64,000 bases of DNA from Morella rubra. Lineage: Eukaryota; Streptophyta; Magnoliopsida; Fagales; Myricaceae. The notes under the pieces are model-generated. The model worked only from the letters and a program-made list of their open reading frames with translations. It searched no databases and was not told the origin of the DNA. The DNA is taken from contig CM025856.1 of assembly GCA_003952965.2 (NCBI GenBank), positions 10,799,247 through 10,863,246 of the forward strand. The letters are read 5' to 3'. Shown piece after piece: positions 35,801 to 47,490 of the stretch (its first letter is position 1; each line of letters opens with the position of its first letter). Position numbers and translations under genes: made by a program.

Positions 35801-36670
35801 CCGTGCATGTCTTCCTAGACTCCAAGACTTTTATCTATTCCAACATGCATAGCGAAGAAGAGATAACAGCAGAACCCAAACAAACCCCCAATGAGATTCA
35901 CGGTTTCTTCATAAAATTTTCACAAAAGAACAACACCCTTACCTTGGTTTCTCTTGAGTCTCTCTCTCTGCACTACACCTCCCCTAGCTCTACATGACAG
36001 TCTTCTTTTCTCTCTTCTCTCTTCTTCTTCTTCTTCTTCTTCTTCTTCTTCTTCTTTCTTCTTTTCTCTTCTTTCTTCTTTCTCTTCTTCTTCCTCTTCT
36101 TCTCTTCTTCTTCTCTTCTTCTTCTCTTCTGCGGCTTCAGCTTTGTCCTCCTCTTGTTTGTGTGCATGAGGGCGTGAGTGTGTGGGTTAACAAAAGGAGC
36201 CGAAGAAGGAAAATGGGGAGATAGCGTGAAACAAGTGTTGGGGAGGAAAAGACCATCCTGCCCTAAACTTTGTTAATAATGCCTCCCACACTAACCATGC
36301 GGCTGCTTGTATGTCTCCCACTATATGCCTCTTTCCTTCACCTATTCATTTTATTTTTTATTTTTTTATTTTTCACTTGCCACTTCATAGAGATCATGTT
36401 TGACTCCCTTTCACTTTTATTTCAAGCAGACATACACTTTCAAAAATCAAAGCCCCTAACTCAAATTCTTTTAAATATTGCAATTTATCACTATTAAAAA
36501 TTTGCAAACAATCTAACATGACAATATAACATGAGGGCTAATAATAAGGATGCAAGAAATAAATCAAGTCAACCATACATGTCTTTTCTCAATAATTTAG
36601 GGTAGTGTAAAACTTAAAGAGTCAAAAGTTAAAAATTAACATTGAAAGAAACCTAAAAGTCAGGGTCTCA
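32884..36670 (-). repeat. Large LTR (Ty3-type), probably solo, nested in the MULE
   Basis: On the minus strand it starts TGAGACCCTGAC and ends GGGGTGTGACA. 3.8 kb. The flanking DNA (GACCACTAGCGTCAGACCAC) resumes on the other side. It contains a degenerate repeat with CCTTCTCGCATTCGTCCTTC units (33710-33840), a TTC-rich tract (36004-36130) and an ACTGAGTCATT motif on the minus strand, shared with the LTR at 61753. No internal region and no clean 5-base target duplication were seen (flanks GTTTA and TAGTT). Orientation rests on those shared motifs. Confidence 0.5.
36004..36130. repeat. TTC/TCTT low-complexity tract
   Basis: A near-continuous pyrimidine run of TTC and TTCTC units. It produces spurious long ORFs on both strands. 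Confidence 0.9.
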
Positions 36671-36756
36671 TAGTTAGACCACTAGCGTCAGACCACATAT
36701 CTTTAAACAATCACTCTTTTGAGTGTCACAACATACAGACAAAAAGCATCAAAATT

Positions 36757-36782
36757 TCTCTCTCTCTCTCTCTCTCTCTCTT
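36757..36782. repeat. (TC)n microsatellite
   Basis: About thirteen uninterrupted TC units. Confidence 0.9.
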
Positions 36783-37154
36783 TTCTCTTCACTGTCGCAT
36801 GCAAATATATGAATACAAACAATAAGCTACAAACAAGAAACATCAATATTTACTCGGATTCTCTCTCTTTTAAGTAAATACATACAAACCCACTGATTAT
36901 CTCTTTTTAAGTGAATATATACAAACTAAACAACTCAAAAGAGACAAAAAGTTTATACCAACAAGGTAAACAGATACTTTTGAAACTCACCCAAAGAAAA
37001 GGAGAGAATAACTTTGAAGCAGAGACAATGGAGCCTTCTAATCCTTTTTGGTTTTGTCTAAGTCTCGGTATTCGGAGGTTGGCGATTTCGAAATGAGATT
37101 TCAAATGGGTGATTTGGGAATAAAATGGCTGAAAATGTGTGTTCGGGTCACAAT
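36783..37154. other. Right internal edge of the MULE
   Basis: No gene recognised. It adjoins the right terminal inverted repeat. Confidence 0.5.
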
Positions 37155-37369
37155 GGTCAGAGGTATGGTCTCACTTAAATTGTAGTGGTCCGACCGGTAC
37201 AGATGTGGGGACAAAAAACACGCGCGCTGATTGGAGCCAAGCGAGCCGACAATAAAGAGGCCTCATTAAATGACGTGGCGGCCTCTCTGTCGTCCATTTC
37301 ATGAGATTCAATCCAGACCGTGGGTCTGGATGCGTCTGGACCCGTATGGTCTGGACTGAATCCAACCCC
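37155..37369 (-). repeat. Right terminal inverted repeat of the MULE
   Basis: Inverted counterpart of 25498-25712, ending ...CCAACCCC at 37369 before the target duplication. Its internal hairpin (AATCCAGACCGT against ATGGTCTGGACTG) is better preserved than in the left copy. Confidence 0.9.
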
Positions 37370-38430
37370 TCAAGACTGGGCTTGCGTCTTCGGAGACTTC
37401 GTACAGCCTCTTTCGATATAGTCCAGCGTATCTACGCTGCACTGCTGTCAATTGTGGATCTCGAAGCATAAGTGTGGGACCTCCCTGTACGCGAAGTCTA
37501 TATTTGATTTTTGACCGACGACCTGGCGACATTTATGGAGATAAAGAGGTCGTTGGGAGCCTACCGAGTAGTAAATATGCAGCACAAACCGTTAGTGAAG
37601 GAGGGTTTCTGTATGTTCTAGGGTCAAGACCTAGTCATTGTCAAATGCTTCATACGCCAGAATGGGTGCATATCATGCACTCGATATTTGCCTACTGCCT
37701 CGGACCTAAGACTGCACACGACATTGTTCGATTGCTAGGGGCAAGCTAATGTTGATGCTGGCCTGAAGAGTGCCTGTGGATTTGCCTCTCTACATTTTTC
37801 TCACTATCCTGGCTAACGCGGTGACACCTTTGACCTTACTGCTGGCGTACGGTGTTCTCTTGACGCACTTCCTCAAGTCGATGATGGTCCCCGAGGTAAT
37901 TGATGTGGCAAAGGGAACCCTCTCAGTTTGATCAATCAGGTGACTCTGAGTCATTCATAGCTCAACTTAGGTGACAGCAGGGTCAGCTTGTGGCTTCCAA
38001 AAGACGGGTCCCAGTGCCGAAGAGGCTTAGCCATTGCAAGAGCCCCATCGTTGCCGACGACCAAGGAAATTTCACTCAGGAAGCACAGACAGAGCGACCG
38101 GCCTTGGGAGACGATTGGATGGTGGAGCTGAGGAGACTTTCCGAACGATGTTGGAGCCCAAGCATCGCATGTGTGTTATCGCTCTGGAGGGGAGGTCTTC
38201 TCTCATGTAGACGGATATGCAGTAGGAGCGCAGGAATATGTGTATGGATCTGTCCTCTTTAGACTAGGGAGACATGTCTAGCTTGTCTCAATCTCTTCTT
38301 TCCGCTCCGACCTAGATGCTGGCACACATCAGGCGGGTGGGTGAGATGGAGGAATAGTTGGGGAACGTGCATTATGCCTCGGAGGGGTACCCGATCAGCC
38401 AAGCCCATCCTGGTGATTGGAAGGTTCGAA
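37370..38430 (+). pseudogene. Unidentified coding-like remnant, right of the MULE
   Basis: GC-richer than its surroundings, with open stretches such as 37474-37749 (GSLPSSKYAAQTVSEGGF) and 37990-38262 (VPVPKRLSHCKSPIVADD). Both are interrupted by stops. It continues the sequence that ends at 25497, so the MULE inserted into this region. The family is not recognised. It may be a decayed host gene or another element's coding region. Confidence 0.35.
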
Positions 38431-40016
38431 ATTTCTTTATGTTTTTTTCACCTTATTTTTCTTGAACTCTCATGATTATTTCTGACAGTTGGGAGTTGCA
38501 TTTTTTATATTTTATTAATTATGTATGTTTCTACTATTTAAATTTTTAAAGTTATTAGGCATGTTTGTTTATGACCTTTTATATTTATTTATGACAGTTT
38601 GGATTTACATTGGGAGATTGATAGTAATTACACAATTTTGTTGTTTACATAGAAAATAGATGTCATTTATTTTTGAAGGTTTGGATATCTCTCCTCAAAC
38701 AAATACGTTAGGAAATTTAATTTACTTAAATTATTTAATAATAGTAATTTTATTTTTAAAGTATTTTTTTACGATAATAATTTTAATTGATCGCTATGTA
38801 ACTTATTTTTAATTCATTGATATTAACGATCAAGTTTGCTAAGTTCCTCAAACAAAATTCACGTGAAACTACTTTATATTATAAATAACTTTACCTTGAA
38901 ACAAACGGAGGCCTAATATCTATAGTAAAAGCGCATGTATATATACAAACATAACGTCATTTGATAAAACCCTAAAGTAATAATAGAAATTAATGATATA
39001 TATATATGATTGAAGGAAATATCAAGCTGCTATTGTTAATTATACTAAGAATCTGTATTGACAACAAAGACAATCCATCATGTTAACTATATCGACTCAA
39101 CCACAACAATGAATATCATATTGACAAACCTAAAAATTATATTTTCCTGATCAGGCACGTATTGAACAAGTCACACGATCTCTGTTGACAGAGTATTTGA
39201 ACAAAAGCATGTGACTATGTGATTTGGGGTTTACCTATGTTCTGGACACGAAAATTTGTTACAGAGGCATGGTATAGAAGCATGTGATTATGTGATCTAA
39301 TTTTTAACTAAGATCACATCACTAGAATATGTGACTATATGATTTATGGTTTGCCTAGCCAACATAAGCATGTGATAGGTATTTGAGTATTAAAATTTTG
39401 AGGTGGTTAAAATTTTGAGATATTGAAGTTGGTGAAAAATTGAAAAGAGAGATGATTTGAATGAATTTTTTTATATTTATTTTGAAAATGGATGATTTGA
39501 TGGGGAGATAAAAAAAAATTTTGTAGTTATTTTATCAAGGCGAACCAAACATCAAAGAAATCATTTATTACAGTCGTTAACTGAGAAAGAGTGGTTTGTG
39601 TCACTATTTAGTTGTTGGTGTCATTAATTAACAAAATTGGTGGTGTAATTAATTAAGAAAATGAATAGATGAACAATTTTCGGGTTGCTGAATTTCCATC
39701 CGGACAGGGTTACTAACTGTTCAGACGGGTGATTAAAAAAATGACATCATTTTCTCAGTTAAAATGGAGTCGTTTTCTTAATGAAAATGGTGTCGTGTGA
39801 TTGTAGTACACCATCCAGATGCATACATTGGGTCCGAATGACATTGAAATTTTTGGTGGCAAGATTTACAGCAAAAAAATTCATGCAGACCCCGTGCGGG
39901 CGAACTTATTGTCGTCTGAATGGATTGTACCCAGAATGAAACATAGAAAACTCCAAAATAGGCGTCCATTGTCATAAACCTCCCAAAATCATCCAAGTAG
40001 CGCCTCCATCCCCAAG
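38431..40016. other. AT-rich intergenic sequence
   Basis: No coding region or repeat recognised over about 1.6 kb. AT-rich with short palindromes. Confidence 0.5.
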
Positions 40017-40568
40017 TGATAGTTTATGCGGAATTAAACTAAAAAACAACATGTTTTCAACAAAACATTAATCAGGATTATAATTGCAATTGCGGATTCG
40101 ATTACTTACCTTGATACAGTAATTCGGGAATCCACAAATTTCAAGCCGCTTTACGATGCAATCCAAAGCTCCAGCAATTCAGAATAGCAATACAGATGTC
40201 TTGCCTCCTAAGGGATTTATGTCACTCTCCTTTTAGGATTTCTCTAATAAGTTCTGATGGCCAACCCCTTGAATATAACAGTTATATTTATAGGCCTTTG
40301 AAACCCTAGAGAGAGCATGAGACATAGGATCCTTAAGGATGACAAATTCCAACCCTAGGATTAAACTGAAGAACTCTTCTTCTAATAAAATTAGGGCTTC
40401 TACTAATTACAATCAAGTCCATCAACATATTGTAATTGACCCCTGAAATTTGAGATTATTGCAAATATGCCCCTTTACATACAATTAATTCCTTCGACCA
40501 AACTATATTCCATATGAGATATTAGGACTGGATTAATTATTGGTTATCGATGACACATAATTCTAACA
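40017..40568 (-). repeat. Solo LTR (Copia-type) with near-perfect target duplication
   Basis: Minus-strand LTR of 552 bases starting TGTTAGAATTATGTG and ending ...GCATAAACTATCA, flanked by CCAAG (40012-40016) and CCGAG (40569-40573). A TATAAATATA box lies at about 40290 and a GTAAGT donor-like site downstream. It is related in its first 200 bases to the LTRs at 19334 and 51185. Confidence 0.7.
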
Positions 40569-40573
40569 CCGAG

Positions 40574-41229
40574 AAACATCTGACAATAGATAGAAGGAGT
40601 GTTGTATCTAAGTTTCAGTGGTTTTGGAGGAGTTGCACAACATTATTGACGATCCAGTTGGGTTGTGGGGGTTTTTTTTTTAACAAATCCTTTTTCTGTC
40701 TGTTTTTTAGATTTTAAATATCATTTCGATGGTTTTAATGTTTAAATGATTGTTATATTGTAGGAAATAGCTGGAGAGTGAGTTGAACAAGGCAGATTCT
40801 GAAGAACATTGCATTTAAGGTACGTGGGTCCTGATTTTTGTTGGGTTTACAACGAAAAGCTTTTTTTTTTATGCTAATTTTTTTATTTAGCTCATAACAA
40901 TATTGTGTTGGAATCTGGAGTTGGTTGTGATGTGACTATTTGGAAGTGTTTGCCAATTGGTTATTTGTTTTGGTTGACTTTCATACTCAACTGTAGGATT
41001 TTTGTGAAGACTATGTTTCTTCGACAATCACCGTCCAAACATTTATTTATATCGTCTGAATGGTTTGTCATAGTTGTTCAAAAGATAATCTGGGCGTTTG
41101 GATGGCTTTTTTATTTGTTTACTTTTTTCCCATTTAGTAGCCCTTAGACCTGTTTGGTAATTACCATGCATTCATTTTTTTGGTGCGCAGAAAAATTAAA
41201 AAACTGAAAAAGAGTAATTCTACATTACT
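40574..41229. other. Anonymous sequence left of the CACTA element
   Basis: An ORF at 40905-41147 has no recognised similarity. T-rich runs are present. Confidence 0.45.
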
Positions 41230-41520
41230 CACTACAAAAAAAAAAAGACCTTTAGCAGCGGTCGGAAACCGCTGCTAAAGGTCAAAAAACCGCTGCTATA
41301 GCTTTTGGCAGCGGTTTTTTAGCAGCAGTTGCGATCGCTGCTATAGATCGTCGCAATAGATATATAGCGGCGGTTTGCACGACCGCTGGTGAAGACTGGA
41401 TCTATAGCGACTGTCGCTTAGCCGCGGTCGCGACTGCCGCTATAGACCTGAACGCAATTACGACAATTTTTTCTGGGTCTTTAGCAGCGTTTTTAAAAAC
41501 GCTGCTACAGGTCAGCTCAG
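41230..41520 (+). repeat. CACTA left subterminal repeat region
   Basis: Dense direct and inverted copies of GCAGCGGT / CGCTGCTA-type motifs. Confidence 0.8.
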
Positions 41521-44500
41521 TTTTTTTTTTTCTTGCTTTGGTTGGTATGTGCCAACATTTTTAAAATTCCACTAAATCATTTTTAAAAACCTGCATTTTT
41601 TCTTATTTTCCTATAATACAAATTTTAATCAATTAATGTAAAAACATAAGATGTGTAATAGAACAAAATATATTTAATCATTGACTAAATAAACACGTCT
41701 TACAAGTTTTGCAACGAACACAAAGAAGTTCTAAAAGTTTCTAAGTAGTCTAAAAAATAACAAATAATTACATTTAACAACAAATAACTATAAATTTAAT
41801 CCTTAGCAACTTCAAGGCTCTAGCACCATCTGCACCAGCACTATCTGCGCCATCATCACTAGCACCAGCACCATAATCATTGGCTGCAATTGCAATATTG
41901 AAAGTTTAGTGTTTAACAATCCATCAAATATCTAAACAACTCAAACTGCAATTGCGCATCCGAGTTGTTACATTTGTCAAGCCACCACATGAACAGCTCT
42001 TTCCTTTGAAGACGATGAGAAGAATCCCAATAAGAGCCACATGTAAACCTGGATACTCAAGTCCAATTTACACTAAACTAACAAAAGCTTAAGATGCACA
42101 CTGAAACCAGCAAACAGAACAGAGGAATTACATAAATCTAAGAGTAAAAGTAACAGAGGATGGTATTTGGATACAATGAAATTTATCCAAACATTGCATA
42201 AATCTAGTAAAGAATATCTAAGTGAAACGTTGCTCACTACAGTTGCTAGGAAATGTAAAAACTCTAAACAATGTAACCTAAGGCATCCTAATGTTAACTG
42301 TCCCCATTAACAGATAGGTGAAACAGAAGAAATCAATTATGAGGTTTTTATGCACCGATCAATTATTAAGAGTTCATCCTCTTTGTTCCTCACTCACTTC
42401 TCTCTTTCTCTAATAAGAAAAATAGAGAAAACAAACAGCTGAAGCAATGGTAAGAAAATCATCATAACTTCTGTAGCCTTTTTGGGTAATTGACTCTCTC
42501 AGCAAGTCTTCCATCTGCCTAAGATGTTCTACATTGCTAATTATACCCGGATCACTCCAACAGCTGAAGCAATGGTAAGAAAATTTTAGATTATTAAATT
42601 ATATATTCAAATGATACGAGAGATTATATTAGTAAAAATTAGATGATAGTTCTTATAAACAAACAACTCAAATGAAAATTTTAAGGGATAATGTAGACCC
42701 TCCAAAGTTTTTAACCCTGATCACCAAAGGCATCAGAAACTTTTATTCTATAAAAGAAAACTTCAAGTAATAAACTGTAGATATATGGGCATAAAAATGT
42801 ACAAGACAGTGGTAGAGGAAGTCATTTATTTTATTTTTACCCCCAACGTACAAGAAATAATCAGAGAGAAAACTTCCAAAAAAGCAATTGGCAAAAACGA
42901 CAACCATTTGAGAAGAGTCAGGAATTGTAAATTTGGGCTCCATCTGCAAAATATAAAAGGGAAAAATCAACAAAATAAAGCCTAGGAACTCCAAGCTGAT
43001 GTCCTCAATAAAATAAAAAAAAGATGCCTAAGAAAACAAAACAAGCACTTATCAGAATTCTAATAGCCCAGACTACTAATCAATCCCTACCCCCTTCTCT
43101 CCCAACAGAAGATGAGAAAAAAATATAACACGTGTAAATTGCTTTTCTCCTAAATGCTGGTAAGAAATAAACCGAAGTAAACCATTCTATTCATAGATGC
43201 AGATCGAGAAGATAACCAACCATCAGGGAGTCGCTTAAGAAGGAAAAACAAAGAATAATCAAGGACCTCAGATAAGTTTTTGGGAGAGCAAAGTGTTAAA
43301 AAAAATTAACTGACCTAAGAACAACATATGCAACTCCGAAGCACGTTTATGATAGAAGCCCATCCTTTTTTTGCCTGCAAAGCCATTCAATTCAAAATAT
43401 ATTTTGAAAATCAATCAGTAATTTCAATGGCTGTAGCTACGGCAGATCGAGTGAGAGAAAGTGAGAGAGAGAGAGAGTAGGAGGCTGGCGGCTGATGGCT
43501 GCAGCTATGGCAGATCGAGTGAGAGAAAGAGGCAAAACTTCAAATGCCGAATGGGGAGAAAGTGCGGCAGCAGCCAGACAGGGAGAGAGAGGGCAGTGTT
43601 CGGCAAGCTGAGAGAATTCGGAGACAATCGAGAGGTTGGGCGTGGCTAGCAAAGAGACGATTGAGGAAACTGGGAGGGGAAGGGTGCGACAATATCTGGG
43701 AGGGGAGAGAGTGCGGCTAGGAAAAAATAGTGGTTTTTGACCAAGTAGCCGGGAGGGAAAATTGGGACTTGGCGGTAAGTGAAAATTTCCCTCTCAGTTG
43801 TATAAATCTCGGGAAAACTGGGATTTGAAGCTAAATGAAAATTTTCCTCGCCCTTGTCTTTTATTTTTTCTTTGTCTCATAGTTGTGTATCAATATTATA
43901 TCATAATATAAAATTCATTTTGTTATTACACTCTAAACTGAAACTTTTTAGCCATCATTTGCAAAATTTATTATTTTAATTGTTCTATTATATTGACTAT
44001 GTACTGTGTATAAAGATATACACAGTATTATTTTACACTCTTTTTTATAACTAGTATAATAATCAAATTAAAATAGGTTGGTAGTAATAATATATAATAC
44101 TTATAATTTAAAAGCATAATGCCTTTTATATAACATTGCATGATTTGTTATATGTGTTTATCATATACATGATATGTGCTAATTAACCTAAGTACTTTAT
44201 ATGTACCTACCTACCTAATGACTACAGCATAGACTCTAAGACCATATATTAAGTTATGTACTTTAATTACATAAGCTAATCTCACAATATATTTTTGTTT
44301 GAAATTAAACAATATGTCCTAATTAAATAGTATTATATTACTAATATATATATATATATTCATTATAAGTATGATAATAGATGTTTTCTAAACTACTTAG
44401 ATTTAGTCAATAAATATGCAATTACCATAACCAAGGTATAATTTAAAATATATCATATAACAACAATTTTAATAACACTCCATCTAATTCCATATTTTAT

Positions 44501-44639
44501 TAAGAAGGTCCTTTAAAATAAAATTTTTCAAATACATGACAAAATAAAATTGTATATTAAAAGGATAAAATAATATTTAAAATAATTATTAACATTAAAT
44601 AACTTATCATTAATAAATATTCTTTTTTTTTTTTGCACT

Positions 44640-44810
44640 TATACCTGTAGCAGCGTTTTTGAAAAAAACACCGCTAAAGGGGGTCTGTAGTGGCGGTCAG
44701 TACACCGCCACTACAGACTCCCTTTAGTAGCGTTTTTTGCAAAACGCCGCTAAAAAACCCTTTAGCGGCCTTTTTAGCGACCGCCGCTATAGACCTGCTT
44801 TTTTGTAGTG
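44640..44810 (-). repeat. CACTA right subterminal repeat region
   Basis: The same motif class as the left side, inverted, ending in GTAGTG. Confidence 0.8.
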
Positions 44811-47219
44811 ATTGTAGAAAAAAGCACATACTAGTAAAGATGGCGCGTGTATATCAAATAGTGCACGAGAAAATATTGTAAGTTGTAAAGTTATATTATG
44901 CATTTGAAAAATTCAATATTTCATATATTATCTTCACTTTATTCTTCTTAGCTTGTAGGAAAAGATGGAAGCAGGACAGTTAGAGAACGAGTTTAAGGGA
45001 AGACCATACACAGAACTGCAGATTTTCAACGAGGTCGTGGGATGAAACTAGGTTACGTGCATGATTTAAGCCGTTCAGTATGGCTAATTGGATCATCGTC
45101 TTGTGTCGTTTGTAGATTTGCCCCGGTGATTGGAGGAGGCTAGATGTTAGATAAAGATGACAAGGGCTAGATAGAAGAATTACGATTTTTGTGTGCTATT
45201 TTTGAGCTAACAGATTTCTGACACCTACAGGAATATTGCCAAGCACCTATTGTGCACGACGGGTCCAGCAGCAAATACAATGCATTCGGTTACACAAAGA
45301 ATCTCCAATAGTACAACAGCACACAAAAATCGTAACAAATCAGCACAAGGTGATTTCGGAATGTTCTGGATCAGGAGCTGAGTTGGAGGGTGACTGAGCA
45401 GTGGCTGATGTGGAAGATTTGTGCAGATCCAGATGCTGATCTGGAACTATCTTGGACAGGTCAATATAGATAATTCATTTGATATTGTATATATATTTCT
45501 TTAGAAAGGCCAAGCATAATTCCGAGGCCACCTATGCGGCACAAGAATGAAGACTGCCAAGAAAACTAGATACAAACTCAAACCGGTAAATATAATATGG
45601 TGCTCAAAAAAGCTCTTCGGTGGGGCAAAGTGTACTAAAACTTTCACTTTCACTGATCCTTCGAAGGAAATAACTCGTTTAACGAAGTTGTAGCCGTATT
45701 ATCTTTTTGTTGTCGAACTTATCTATGCGTTTGGCTGGAATTTTATTAAACTCTGTCTTTGGAACGTGAATTTTCCTTTTAACGGTAAAGTATTCCTCCT
45801 TGATTTTTCCACGACCCCCATTAACCCCACTCACCTTCGGGCCCCTGCTTACTCGCTACCTCTTTTTTATTTATATTTTTTTTATGAATATCTTACTCTT
45901 TACCTCGTTCATGTCTTTTATACGTCTAATGAATTTTTTGTGTTTTTCTTCTCTCTACGAAACCAGAAACGTCAAACTTCAACCTACCACTACTACTCAA
46001 GCAAACAGAAATCGTGCGAACCTTTCATTATCCCAGCAAAAATTATTTTGAAAATAACAGGAATTCAAGCTAGCAAACTTTTATTTACCTTCTTTTTTGA
46101 AACTGCCCTTTCACTTTTTTGAAGACAGAACTTCTAGCATTATCGTGTACGTCACCACCAACGAGATTCCGAGGAAGCTGATCCTAGGACATTTTTTGAC
46201 AGGTATGTACAGAAAGTATACGTTGAAGTCTAGATGATTATATCTCTCTGTTGTTGCATAAATATTCGCAGGGCTGTAGAGAACCAAAGGCCAAAATATG
46301 CTCTGTTTTTTTTTTGTTTCCAGAATTCAGAGCATGAAGAAACAGTGCAAACACATTTCTCCAGCTCCTTTTGTGATTCTTGTTGATCTAGTATAAGAAA
46401 AATAGCAACTAATTTAATTTTTGATCTAACAGGCAAACGATTACACATCCCAGGCTGAGATATCCCATCAGGTACTAAGCATTTTGTTTCTTACCGTTCG
46501 TATAGAATATGTGCTTCTCAACCGGCGTTTTTCTTCTTATTTTGTTCTCATTTTTCCTATTCTTGTTGAATCAATAGGTTTGTCGTTAAAGCCTGACTTT
46601 TTGCAGGTTGACATAACATATTTATTCGGACGTTGATCTCGATCCCAACTTTTCAACATATCAGTTTCGTACTCAGATCTGAAACCGAAAGAACCCCTGT
46701 TGTCTTTTATTCTGGATTCGAGAAAATGGTTAAGTCTTCCACTCTGCAATTAACCTTTGTCATCCATCTGAAAAATCTAAATCTTGAACCTAGTGCACCT
46801 GCTTGAGACTTAGTGATCTCTGAGCTAACATTGTTGAAGCATTTGTACGAGCTACAACGATGATTTCATTCATTTTGATTTTTTTTCTTTGCTCATAATG
46901 TTTCAAAGTTGTTCTCTGTGCTTGTATAATATTATTGGGTTTCTTTGGAACACTATCAACGATGTCTTATACCCATTCAGAGCCACCTTGTAGTTTCACA
47001 ACAATAGCTACAACTGCTCAGAAGCTTTTATTATCTATATACCAGTCTCCTCTGCTTTTGTCATCGTCGATTTCAAAAACATAACCATCGACAAATTCCT
47101 TAGCACCATCATGGAGGAAAAATATAACCTACTAACGAACTCCTTAGCACTCTCGTAGAAAAAAAAACAAAAAAATAAAACGGCCGACGAATTCATTACC
47201 ATTGTCGTGGACGAAAAAA
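44811..47219. other. Anonymous sequence, no recognised gene
   Basis: Several short ORFs (for example 45766-46122, pyrimidine-rich) have no recognised domains. No terminal repeats were identified in this 2.4 kb. Confidence 0.45.
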
Positions 47220-47490
47220 ATAGAATATGCTGACACAATCTCTTCCTGTCGACGATGTGTTTGGCGGACTTACATTTTTCTCCATCAGTGTAAACAAACT
47301 GTGTCCTCGTCATGTCGAGCAAATTCTTGGCCGACTATAATTTCTCTCTATTGACAAAAACCATCAACGTCCTCTGCACATCAAGTAAATTATTGGCTGA
47401 CTTGAATTTGTCTCCGTTGGTGAAAGCCAATGATGTCCTCTGCATGTCGACAAAAGTCATTCTCGACTTGTATTTTTCTTTGTAGGGGAA
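47220..47490. repeat. 66-bp tandem repeat array, about four degenerate copies
   Basis: Units begin near 47225, 47292, 47350 and 47415. They share a GTCCTCTGCA.(G)TCGA core, then TTGGC.GACTT and TTT.TCTC.(G)TTG. Downstream (47510-47660) a different duplicated block follows, with CTTCTCCAYGGYTTCATMCACGACGG at about 57-base spacing and CATTCTTCACATCG twice. Confidence 0.6.

Larger units (their letters stand above)
25498..37369. mobile_element. Mutator-like element (MULE), 11.9 kb, complete ends, two convergent genes
   Basis: The ends are terminal inverted repeats of about 215 bases (25498-25712 and 37155-37369), starting GGGGTTGGATTCA and roughly 88-90% identical by eye. They are bounded by a perfect 9-base direct repeat, TCAAGACTG, at 25489-25497 and 37370-37378, the length diagnostic of Mutator insertion. 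Inside are a FAR1-type transposase gene on the minus strand (29785-31753) and a convergent plus-strand gene (28505-29668). A later solo LTR (32884-36670) accounts for about 3.8 kb, so the element was about 8.1 kb when it moved. Both genes now carry breaks, so it looks immobile unless helped by a relative. Confidence 0.88.
41230..44810. mobile_element. CACTA (En/Spm) element, non-autonomous, 3.6 kb
   Basis: The ends are CACTACAAAAAAAAA (41230) and ...TTTTTTGTAGTG (44810), mirror images as required. The 3-base flanks are ACT and ATT (2 of 3 matching). Both subterminal regions (41258-41520 and 44640-44800) are packed with AGCAGCGGT / ACCGCTGCT and AGCGGCGG motifs in both orientations, the classic transposase-binding architecture. 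No transposase ORF is visible. The interior has a GAGA-rich segment (43440-43700) with intron-like boundaries on the minus strand (TTTGCAG near 43376), suggesting leftover or captured transcribed sequence. A block of about 25 bases (CAGCTGAAGCAATGGTAAGA) is duplicated at 42437 and 42561. Confidence 0.85.

Noticed and set aside
35954-36224. Long ORFs of serine/leucine or lysine/glutamate runs on both strands
   Set aside because: They arise from the TTC/TCTT tract and have no domain content.
43437-43652. ORFs on both strands in the CACTA interior
   Set aside because: GAGA-rich low complexity gives open frames on both strands. No homology recognised.
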